DNA from: CAYLZO01 sp964387775
Lineage (GTDB): Bacteria; Chloroflexota; Anaerolineae; JAAYZQ01
Direction of reading: 5' to 3'
Assembly: GCA_964387775.1 (NCBI GenBank)
Contig: CAYLZO010000158.1
Location: 1-12,611, forward strand
Length of the DNA stretch: 12,611 nucleotides
Shown here: positions 6,299-12,611 of the stretch, one piece after another
Numbering within the stretch: position 1 is the stretch's first letter
How the letters are laid out: the number at the start of each line of letters is the position of its first letter
Notes under the pieces: model-generated
What the model was told of the DNA's origin: nothing
Seen by the model: the letters and a program-made list of their open reading frames with translations, nothing else
Databases searched by the model: none
Made by a program: the position numbers and the translations under genes

Positions 6299-6854
6299 TC
6301 ACGTAGGTCCGCCGGGCTCGAATTCTTCAAGACACTGGCCGACGAAAAGCGGCTCCAGATCGTCGGCCTCCTGGCCCAACAGGACTTTTGTGGAAGAGCT
6401 GGCCACGATCCTGGATCTCAGCTCGGCCACGGTTTCGCACCACCTGCGGCGCCTGGTCGAAGCGGACCTGGTGCAGGCGACGGCCCAGCAGCACTACCAC
6501 GTCTACTCGCTGCAACTCCAATCACTGCGCGACAGGGCCCAGGAGCTTCTTTCGGAGGAGACCTGGCAGGTCCCGACCAAAGAACTCGATCTGGACGCCT
6601 ACGACCGCAAGGTGCTGCGCGACTACATGGACGCCGAGAGCGGCCGGCTGAAACAGATCCCACGCCAGTGGAAAAAGCGGGAGGTCATTCTCCGCTACCT
6701 GCTGGAGCAGTTCGAGCCGGATCGCGACTACGCCGAGGCCGAGGCCAACGAAATCATCGGCCGGTTCCACGAGGATTACGCCACGCGGCGCCGCGAACTG
6801 GTGGCCAGCCAGCGGCTGGCCCGCGACCACGAGGTCTACCGGCGGATCGGATAG
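6299..6854 (+). pseudogene. ArsR-family HTH/DUF2087 regulator, frameshifted and without a start codon
   Basis: Frame 2 from 6299 to 6388 encodes a typical ArsR N-terminus (LEFFKTLADEKRLQIVGLLA, then QQDF). The protein continues in frame 3 from 6390 as VEELATILDLSSATVSHHLRRL, the recognition HTH. The shift falls at the TTTT run 6386-6389: one extra base, or two missing. A TAG (6296-6298) closes frame 2 upstream and no ATG, GTG or TTG lies between it and the homologous part; the nearest ATG (6278) gives only six codons before that TAG. After the HTH, residues from ~6585 on are a DUF2087 domain (GRLKQIPRQWKKREVILRYL, then a basic C-terminus with ATRRRELV and YRRIG). The coding frame 3 alone opens at a TTG (6288), giving 188 residues with a nonsense N-terminus. 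It is probably a decayed regulator; sequencing error at the T run is possible but would not explain the missing start. Confidence 0.75.
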
Positions 6855-6882
6855 GCGTGGTGCGTGAGTTGGTGCGCCTCGG

Positions 6883-7863
6883 TTAGGATTGCCTGGGGGG
6901 GCGGGGCGCCCCCTGCCGCGCCGACTCGTAGAGTGCCAGCAGCGTCGCCACGTTGGCCCGGCTGCTGGTCAGCGGCACCGGAAGATCGGCGCCGTCCAGC
7001 GCGGCCGCCGTCAGAGCCTCCACTTCGCACTGGTAAGGATCGGCCTGCTCCACGTCGACGACGGTCTCTTCGTCACCCTGTTGCAGAACGAGGCGCGTGT
7101 CCGGCCCCATGGGGAAGGGATTGTGGAGCCGCAGCACCCCCTCGGTGCCGACGACCTCGGCCTCGCTGCGAAAGTCCTGGCGGAAGCCGCAATCGAACAC
7201 GCCCAGGACACCCTCGCCATAGCGCAAGAGGCCGGCAAAGGTGGCATCGACGCCGCTTTCGCTCGGCACCTGCCAGCCAAAGACCTCGTCGGGCTCGCCC
7301 AGGATCCAGCGGATAAAACTGACCGGGTAGCTGCCCACGTCCCACAGCGAGCCGCCGCCCAGCTCCGGCTGCCAGCGCACGTCGCCCGGCCGGTCCAGGA
7401 AGAACGACAGGGTGCCGCGCACCAGCGTGACCCGGCCCACGGCGCCGTCGCGGGCCATCTGCCGCACGCGGTGCAGCAGCGGGTGGTGCAGGTACATCAC
7501 CGCCTCGACGGCGACCACGCCGGCTGTCTCGGCGGCGGCCATGATGCGCTCCACCTCGGCCACGGTGAGGGCCAGCGGCTTTTCACACAGGACGTGTTTG
7601 CCCGCCTGCGCCGCCTTAACCGCCCATTCGGCGTGCAGGCTGTTGGGCAGCGAGATGTACACCGCGTCGATGGCCGGGTCGGCCAGCAGCGCCTCGTAGC
7701 TAGCGTGGGCGCGCGGGATCCCCCACTCGGCGGCGTAGGCCCCGGCCCGCGCCTGGTCACGGCTGGCGACGGCGAGCAACTCGGCCCGCTCCGCCGCCCG
7801 GATGGCCGGAATCAACCTACGATTGATGCGGGCCGTCGAAAGCAAGCCCCACGTCAGTTTCAT
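6883..7863 (-). CDS. Gfo/Idh/MocA-family NAD(P)-dependent sugar dehydrogenase
   Basis: A 326-residue cytoplasmic oxidoreductase. The N-terminal Rossmann domain starts WGLLSTARINRRLIPAI (residues 5-21), a variant of the GxGxxA fingerprint seen in the dihydrodiol/D-xylose dehydrogenase-like subgroup. VLCEKPLAL at 92-99 holds the family's catalytic Lys (K95), and EAVMYLHHP at 120-128 and GGGSLWDVGSYPVSFI at 169-184 belong to the C-terminal substrate domain. Family members oxidise or reduce aldoses, inositols or sugar derivatives. As the last gene of the transporter operon it probably acts on the imported sugar or a product of it; aldose 1-dehydrogenation is an attractive guess. A strong GGAGG lies 7 nt before the ATG. 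A hairpin repeat separates it from the permease gene. The short tail RPPRQS comes from a G/C-run end near the stop. Confidence 0.88.
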   Translation of the reverse strand: MKLTWGLLSTARINRRLIPAIRAAERAELLAVASRDQARAGAYAAEWGIPRAHASYEALLADPAIDAVYISLPNSLHAEWAVKAAQAGKHVLCEKPLALTVAEVERIMAAAETAGVVAVEAVMYLHHPLLHRVRQMARDGAVGRVTLVRGTLSFFLDRPGDVRWQPELGGGSLWDVGSYPVSFIRWILGEPDEVFGWQVPSESGVDATFAGLLRYGEGVLGVFDCGFRQDFRSEAEVVGTEGVLRLHNPFPMGPDTRLVLQQGDEETVVDVEQADPYQCEVEALTAAALDGADLPVPLTSSRANVATLLALYESARQGAPRPPRQS

Positions 7864-7883
7864 AGTGCACCCTCCTTGTCAAA

Positions 7884-7920
7884 GAGCAGCAAGCAGCAAG
7901 TGCCTCGCTGCTTGCTGCTT
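7884..7920. repeat. Hairpin repeat between permease and dehydrogenase genes
   Basis: GCAGCAAGCAGC (7886-7897) pairs perfectly with 7907-7918 around a 9-nt loop, with one more A-T and a G-U pair outside. Further GCAGCAAG-like units continue to 7932. It fills most of the 69-bp gap between the permease stop and the dehydrogenase ribosome-binding site. It looks like a dispersed short palindromic element; it could also act as a partial transcription or mRNA-stability barrier. Confidence 0.7.
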
Positions 7921-7932
7921 GTATCTTGCTGC

Positions 7933-8831
<899 letters not shown>

Positions 8832-8835
<4 letters not shown>

Positions 8836-9764
8836 AGTTCCACCTCCCGCCGCAGGCTAAAGATCAGGTAGGGGACGATCACCACCGCCACCATGAGCAA
8901 CATGATGATGGAAATCGTCGCGCCCTGGGAGTAGTGATTGCCCTGAAAGGTCGTCTCGAACATGAAAATGCCCGGCACGTCGGTCACAAAGCCCGGCCCC
9001 TTGCCGGTCATGGTGTAGACCAGGTCGAATATCTTGAGCGAGATGTGGCCCAGGACGATCAGGGCGCTGAGGGTGATGGGCTGCAACATCGGCAGGATGA
9101 TGTGGCGATAGATGCCGGCCTCGCTGGCACCGTCGACCCGCGCCGCCTCGCGCAGCTCCTCGGGGATGCCACGCAGGCCGGCCAGGTACATGGCCATGCA
9201 GTAGCCGATCATCTGCCAGGCGGCGGCGATGATGACCGGGATGAGGGCCACGTGAAAGGGGCCGATCGATTCGGTGGACGTGTACCACTTCCAGCGCAAG
9301 GCGTCGAGGCCCACACTGCTCAAGAGGGCATTGACGCCCCGCAGGCGCGACGCCGTGCCTGGCGCAAAGATCCATTGCCACACGACGCCGGTCACGACGA
9401 AGGACAGGGCCATGGGAAAGAGATAGATGGTGCGAAAGAGGCCCTCGCCCTTGATCCTTTGGTCGAGCAGAATGGCCAGGAACAAGCCGACACCGACACA
9501 GAGCAGGAGAAAGAGCGCCGTGAAAAAGAGCGTATTCCACAGGTCGATGGTGAAGCGCTTGGCCGCCACGCCCCCTTCCTGGGAAAAGAGCTGCCGGAAG
9601 TTCTTCAAACCCACCCAGCTATAGTCGGGCTCGATGCCGTCCCACTGGGAGAACGAGACGGTCGCCGTCCAACCGATAAAGCCATAGACAAAGATGGCAA
9701 TGAGGACGATGGAGGGCAGGATCATCAAAAACGCGATCCAGCGCTCGCGACGCGCGTGAGACAT
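8832..9764 (-). CDS. Carbohydrate ABC transporter permease, MalF type
   Basis: A 310-residue CUT1-family permease with about six membrane helices. Its N-terminus MSHARRERWIAFLMILPSIV and the later FRTIYLFPMALSFVVTGVVW are characteristic of UgpA/GtsB-like subunits. The EAA loop is EAARVDGASEAGIYRHIILP at residues 206-225. The block FDLVYTMTGKGPGFVTDVPG (247-265) is a usual MalF-family feature. A G-rich ribosome-binding site (GGGGGAG) lies 3 nt before the ATG. The gene is separated from the upstream binding-protein gene by 71 bp containing a palindrome, and overlaps the downstream permease by 4 bp. It forms the translocation channel with that partner; the sugar cannot be told from the permease itself. 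Confidence 0.94.
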
Positions 9765-9785
9765 ACGCTCCCCCCGTGCAAGATA

Positions 9786-9821
9786 GAGACCTGACAGGCC
9801 GGGTGCGACCTGCCAGGTCTC
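9786..9821. repeat. Hairpin repeat between binding-protein and permease genes
   Basis: GAGACCTGACAGG (9786-9798) and its near-complement (9809-9821) form a 13-bp stem with one mismatch and a 10-nt loop. It lies between the stop of the binding protein and the start of the first permease, directly in the transcript. 'AGACCTGACAGGT' palindromes are frequent in Chloroflexota genomes, to my knowledge. In E. coli a similarly placed REP element in malE-malF stabilises the upstream mRNA; the same role here is inference. Confidence 0.72.
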
Positions 9822-9835
9822 GATTTCAGATCACG

Positions 9836-11161
9836 CTATTTGCAGACGCCCGCGTCGGTGCACGCCTGGGCCATGGCGCTCTGCGCGCCGGCCACGTCCA
9901 GGTCGGCCACAAAGAGCGTCATGGCGTCGTTAAAGGCCGTCACCCAGCCCTCCGATGCCGCCGCCCCGTGCGCCACGCTGGCCGCGATGTCGTTCGACGC
10001 AAAGTCGTCCATCGCCGACTTCAGGTACTCGTCGTACAGCGACCGGTCGCCGTCCGTCCGCGCCGGGATCGAGCCCTTCAGCGGGTTGAAGGCGTCCTGC
10101 CCTTCCTGCGAGCCGCACACCGTCAGCCACGCCACCGCGTTGTCCCGGTGCGGCGCCCCCTTGGGCAGACCAAACGAGTCGGACAGCATCAGGAACGTGC
10201 CCCCCGTCCCCGGCGACGGCACCCAGCCAAACTCCTCGTCCGGCGTCAGCCCGATGGACTTGAAGTAGCCCTCCGCCCAGTCGCCCATGATCGTCATCGC
10301 CGCGTCCCCGTCGGCCACCAACTGCGCCGCCTGGTCCCACGACAACGCCGCGTGGTCCTCGTTCACATAGTCCATCATCCGCGCGTAGGTCTCCAGCGCC
10401 GACTGGACCTCCGCCCCGCTCCAGTCCGTCGTGCCGTCCCACAGGCCGCCGTACGCCTCCGGCCCCAGCGTGCCCAGCAGCACCGACTCCATCAGGTGCG
10501 TCGCCGCCCAGATGCCGTTGTCGCCCAGCGCCAGGGGCGTCACCCCCGCCGCCTGCAACGCGTCCGCCGCCGCAAAGAACTCGTCGAACGTCGCCGGCGC
10601 CTCCAGCCCATTGTCGGCAAACACCGCCTTGTTGTACCACAACACGTTCGAGCGGTGGATGTTCACCGGCACGCTCCAGATCTCGCCGTCGTACGACAAG
10701 ACGTCGATCACGCCCGGCGGATAGCTGTCCAGCCAGCCGTTCTCCTCAAAGATGAACGTCACCGGCTCCATCTTGCCCGCTTTCACCCACGAATCGATCA
10801 ACTCGTGCCCGGCGTGCACCTGGAACGAGTCGGGCGGATCGCCGGCCTGCATCCGCGTCGCCAGCACCGCCTTGGCGTTCGACCCCGCGCCGCCCGCCAC
10901 CGTGGCGTTGACGATCTCGACCTCCGGATACTTGTCGCCAAAGATCTCGTACATGGCGTTCAGCCCATCGGCCTCACCCCCCGCCGTCCACCACGAAAAG
11001 ATCTCCAAGTCGCCGCCGGTCGGGGCGGCAGCCGTGGGTTGAGGGGCCTCGGTGGCGACGGGCGCCTCGGTGGGCTCCGGTGTCGGACCGCATGCCGCCA
11101 GCAGCATCGAGGCCACGATAAAGGCCGCCATCACAACGTACCAAACTCTCTTGCGCAACAT
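9836..11161 (-). CDS. Sugar ABC transporter substrate-binding lipoprotein (glucose/GtsA-like)
   Basis: A 441-residue extracytoplasmic binding protein. The signal peptide (basic MLRKR, hydrophobic 7-20) ends in the lipobox LLAAC with lipidated C24, followed by a Pro/Thr/Glu-rich linker (25-48). The mature part begins LEIFSWWTAGGEADGL and contains VAGGAGSNAKAVLATRMQAGDPPDSFQ, a pattern shared with glucose/mannose-binding proteins such as Pseudomonas GtsA and the Thermus glucose-binding protein; aldohexose or a related aldose is thus the likely ligand. It ends with two Cys in CTDAGVC. An excellent AAGGAGG site lies 7 nt before the ATG. It follows the repressor gene by 124 bp and precedes two permeases, so it is the capture component of that transporter. 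Codon use is G-ending: seven of eight Ala codons in 10261-10380 are GCG, unlike the more mixed permeases. Family certain, ligand moderately so. Confidence 0.94.
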   Translation of the reverse strand: MLRKRVWYVVMAAFIVASMLLAACGPTPEPTEAPVATEAPQPTAAAPTGGDLEIFSWWTAGGEADGLNAMYEIFGDKYPEVEIVNATVAGGAGSNAKAVLATRMQAGDPPDSFQVHAGHELIDSWVKAGKMEPVTFIFEENGWLDSYPPGVIDVLSYDGEIWSVPVNIHRSNVLWYNKAVFADNGLEAPATFDEFFAAADALQAAGVTPLALGDNGIWAATHLMESVLLGTLGPEAYGGLWDGTTDWSGAEVQSALETYARMMDYVNEDHAALSWDQAAQLVADGDAAMTIMGDWAEGYFKSIGLTPDEEFGWVPSPGTGGTFLMLSDSFGLPKGAPHRDNAVAWLTVCGSQEGQDAFNPLKGSIPARTDGDRSLYDEYLKSAMDDFASNDIAASVAHGAAASEGWVTAFNDAMTLFVADLDVAGAQSAMAQACTDAGVCK

Positions 11162-11285
11162 TTCTTTTCCTCCTTCTACCTCTCTGTTCCGGATTGATCG
11201 GGGTCAGGCCCCAAACTCATAAAGTGACCGCTGGAAACCGTTTGTTTTTTTGTCACACCTCCTTCGTCTATTTCTCGGAACAGGT
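11162..11285 (-). other. Intergenic leader between the repressor and binding-protein genes
   Basis: No convincing promoter or operator copy was found in these 124 bp, so transcription from the repressor promoter is the simplest model. The stretch has a small hairpin spanning the repressor stop (11277-11298; GGAAC/GTTCC and GGTT/AACC pairs with one bulge), an A7 run, a short GGGG/CCCC palindrome (11200-11212) and the strong ribosome-binding site of the binding protein. None has a T-run after it that would make a clear terminator. Confidence 0.4.
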
Positions 11286-12527
11286 TTACAACCGTTCCAC
11301 GCTGCTGGGTCCCGACAAGATCTCTTCCACGACCAGAGCCACCGCGCCCATGAGGCTGGCGTCGGCTCCGAACGCGGAGAGCGAAATCCGCACCTGTTGG
11401 TGAATCTCGGGCAACACGGTCTCTTTGACGGCAGCGGCGATGGCTGGCAGCAGATATTCGCCGGCGATGGCCAGCGGTCCACCCAGGACGACCAGTCGCG
11501 GGTTAAAAACGCTGACCAGGTTGGCCACGCCCAGGCCCAGTAGCGAGCCGGTCTCGTCCAGCGCCTCGCGGGCCTCGGCATCCCCGGCGTCGGCGGCCTG
11601 GACGATGAGGGGCACGGTCAGGGGCGCGTTTTGCTCGGCCATGAGTTGCGAGATGAGGCTGCTGCGTCCCACCGTCAGCCGGGTGCGCACACGCTCCAGC
11701 ACCGAGTCCTGGCCAACCGAAGTTTCCCAGCAGCCCCGATTGCCACAGCGGCAGGGCCGCCGGTAGTGATCGACCATAAAGCTGGTATGCCCGATCTCGC
11801 CGGCATAGCCACCCGTGCCCCGGTAGAGTTCCCCATTCAGAAAGAGCCCGCCGCCCACGCCCACGCCGGCAAAGACGCTGACAAAGTTCTGGACGCGTCG
11901 GGCCACCCCAAAGAGGTGCTCCGCCTGGGCAGCGGCGTTGGCATCGTTGTCCACCAGCACCGGCAGCCCGGTGTGCTGTTGGAAAATCTGGCGAAAGGGC
12001 ACGTTGTGCCACTGGAGGTTGGGAGAAAAGATGAGCAACCCGTCTTCGACGTTGACCGTGCCCGGCGTCGCCAGGCCCAGGCCCAGCACCCGCGTATTCT
12101 CGGTGCGGGCCGTGCGCATCGCCTCTTGGACGATTTGCAGGATCAACGCCAGTGTGGCCTCTTGGCCCATGGCGGGATCGGCTTCCTCCTGGTGGCGCCA
12201 GCGGATCTCGCCGAGAAAGTCGGTGACGATGACGGCGATGTGGTCCACGCCCAGGGACAGGCCGACGATGCTGCCGGCGTCGGGGTTGACTTCCAGGAGC
12301 GTGGCCGGCCGCCCGCCGCTTGAGGTGTCGAGGCCGACTTCGTGGATCAGGCCCCGCTCGAGAAGTTCTTCGACGAGGCTGGAGATCGTGGTCTTGTTCA
12401 GCCCGGTCAGTCCGGCCAGCCTCGACCGGGAAAGCGGTGCGCTCTCGTGCAGATAGCGCATGAGGGTCGAGAGGTTCATCTCTCGGATCAGTGTTTGGTC
12501 CCCTGTTTGATATCGCCGTTGCACCAT
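11286..12527 (-). CDS. ROK-family transcriptional repressor, XylR-like
   Basis: This ROK regulator has 413 residues from the chosen ATG. Its N-terminal winged HTH spans 20-80 with recognition helix LTGLNKTTISSLVEEL, very close to Bacillus XylR (TGLNKSTVSS), followed by the wing SSGGRP. The ROK sugar-kinase-like domain starts around 88: GLATPG at 151-156, VDNDANAAA at 192-200, EIGH at 244-247 and a zinc-binding CRCGNRGCWE at 259-268. Many ROK regulators lose DNA affinity on binding their sugar. The start at 12527 is preferred since GGGGAG ends 4 nt upstream; GTG at 12524 is also possible, and GTG at 12539 has no room for a ribosome-binding site. An operator-like palindrome covers its own transcription start, so autoregulation is expected, along with control of the downstream transporter. 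Confidence 0.92.
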   Translation of the reverse strand: MVQRRYQTGDQTLIREMNLSTLMRYLHESAPLSRSRLAGLTGLNKTTISSLVEELLERGLIHEVGLDTSSGGRPATLLEVNPDAGSIVGLSLGVDHIAVIVTDFLGEIRWRHQEEADPAMGQEATLALILQIVQEAMRTARTENTRVLGLGLATPGTVNVEDGLLIFSPNLQWHNVPFRQIFQQHTGLPVLVDNDANAAAQAEHLFGVARRVQNFVSVFAGVGVGGGLFLNGELYRGTGGYAGEIGHTSFMVDHYRRPCRCGNRGCWETSVGQDSVLERVRTRLTVGRSSLISQLMAEQNAPLTVPLIVQAADAGDAEAREALDETGSLLGLGVANLVSVFNPRLVVLGGPLAIAGEYLLPAIAAAVKETVLPEIHQQVRISLSAFGADASLMGAVALVVEEILSGPSSVERL

Positions 12528-12531
12528 TGGT

Positions 12532-12537
12532 CTCCCC
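12532..12537 (-). promoter_or_regulatory. Shine-Dalgarno deciding the ROK repressor start
   Basis: GGGGAG on the - strand precedes ATG at 12527 by 4 nt and GTG at 12524 by 7 nt. It rules against the longer in-frame GTG at 12539, which would place the site inside the gene. Confidence 0.5.
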
Positions 12538-12540
12538 ACA

Positions 12541-12569
12541 ATTTAGTTTGTTGAGCCAACAAACTAAAT
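12541..12569. promoter_or_regulatory. XylR-type operator: perfect 13-bp inverted repeat
   Basis: ATTTAGTTTGTTG (12541-12553) and CAACAAACTAAAT (12557-12569) are perfect reverse complements separated by 3 bp. The core TTAGTTTGTT...AACAAACTAA closely resembles the operators bound by XylR of Bacillus and Staphylococcus. It lies immediately downstream of the -10 box, over the predicted start point, where bound repressor would block transcription. Its owner is very likely the adjacent ROK repressor. Confidence 0.85.
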
Positions 12570-12571
12570 CC

Positions 12572-12599
12572 ATTATACCATGAACTTTCGAGTTGTCAA
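12572..12599 (-). promoter_or_regulatory. Consensus sigma70-type promoter of the repressor/sugar operon
   Basis: On the - strand TTGACA (12599-12594) and TATAAT (12577-12572) are perfect matches to both consensus boxes, with a 16-nt spacer. Transcription should start near 12565, inside the palindromic operator, and run into the ROK repressor gene after a leader of about 38 nt. A promoter this strong fits a gene kept low by repression. Confidence 0.85.
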
Positions 12600-12611
12600 G
12601 CCCCCAAATTG

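Noticed and set aside
6383..6395. Programmed +1 frameshift at GACTTTTGTG in the ArsR gene
   Set aside because: A Phe tRNA could slip on TTTT, but there is no stop or rare codon at the site and no start codon for the upstream frame, so decay or sequence error is simpler.
6902..6911. GGGGCGCCCC palindrome near the end of the dehydrogenase gene
   Set aside because: Short, inside coding sequence and expected by chance in GC-rich DNA.
9776..11197. A 473-codon open frame on the + strand
   Set aside because: It is antisense to the sugar-binding lipoprotein, Arg/Val/His-rich with no recognisable domain; it is a GC-bias shadow.
11200..11212. GGGGTCAGGCCCC palindrome as a terminator after the repressor
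   Set aside because: The stem is only 4 bp and no T-run follows in either direction.
11257..11264. Perfect Shine-Dalgarno AAGGAGGT on the - strand after the repressor gene
   Set aside because: The only start nearby is a GTG directly touching it, giving a 26-codon frame with no recognisable features. It may be a leftover of an old gene start.
11277..11298. Hairpin across the repressor stop codon as a terminator
   Set aside because: A 9-bp bulged stem without a following T-run, and the downstream genes appear to depend on read-through.

Overview
The window looks like a piece of a GC-rich Chloroflexota chromosome (Anaerolineae/Caldilineae-like). This rests on protein style (a Pro/Thr/Glu-rich lipoprotein linker, an ArsR-DUF2087 regulator, a B12-radical SAM/GT2/flippase cluster) and on several unrelated short palindromic repeats at gene junctions. 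It is an inference, since no marker gene is present. No rRNA, tRNA, CRISPR array, transposase or phage gene was found, and no gene-free stretch exceeds about 130 bp.

Region 1 (1-3383, + strand) is the end of a cell-envelope operon. It holds a B12-binding radical SAM protein (5' end outside the window), a family 2 glycosyltransferase and a multi-membrane flippase-like protein, with overlapping start and stop codons. It ends in a palindromic repeat and a good intrinsic terminator. The radical SAM gene carries an in-frame 58-bp palindromic repeat that is translated.

Region 2 (3372-6250, - strand) is a stress-signalling cassette read in the order ECF sigma factor, PrsW-type intramembrane protease, zinc-finger anti-sigma factor. 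The likely logic is that the anti-sigma factor holds the sigma factor at the membrane until PrsW-initiated cleavage releases it. The anti-sigma factor is unusual: between the zinc finger and two membrane helices it has a segment resembling nitrile hydratase alpha subunits and NHLP-type leader peptides. A sigma70-like promoter lies upstream of the sigma gene.

Region 3 (6299-6854, + strand) is an ArsR-type regulator with a DUF2087 domain. It appears broken: the HTH start lies in another frame and has no start codon.

Region 4 (6883-12599, - strand) is a sugar uptake and oxidation operon: ROK repressor (XylR-like), lipoprotein sugar-binding protein, two MalF/MalG-type permeases and a Gfo/Idh/MocA dehydrogenase. 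The repressor gene has a consensus TTGACA/TATAAT promoter followed by a perfect 13-bp inverted repeat that closely resembles Bacillus XylR operators, suggesting autoregulation by xylose or a similar sugar. No ATPase is present, so a shared MsmK/UgpC-type ATPase encoded elsewhere is expected. Hairpin repeats at two operon junctions may set transcript ratios.

The best candidates for something new are the anti-sigma/NHLP-like fusion in the sigma-PrsW cassette, the repeat inserted into the radical SAM enzyme, and the XylR-type operator paired with a glucose-type binding protein.
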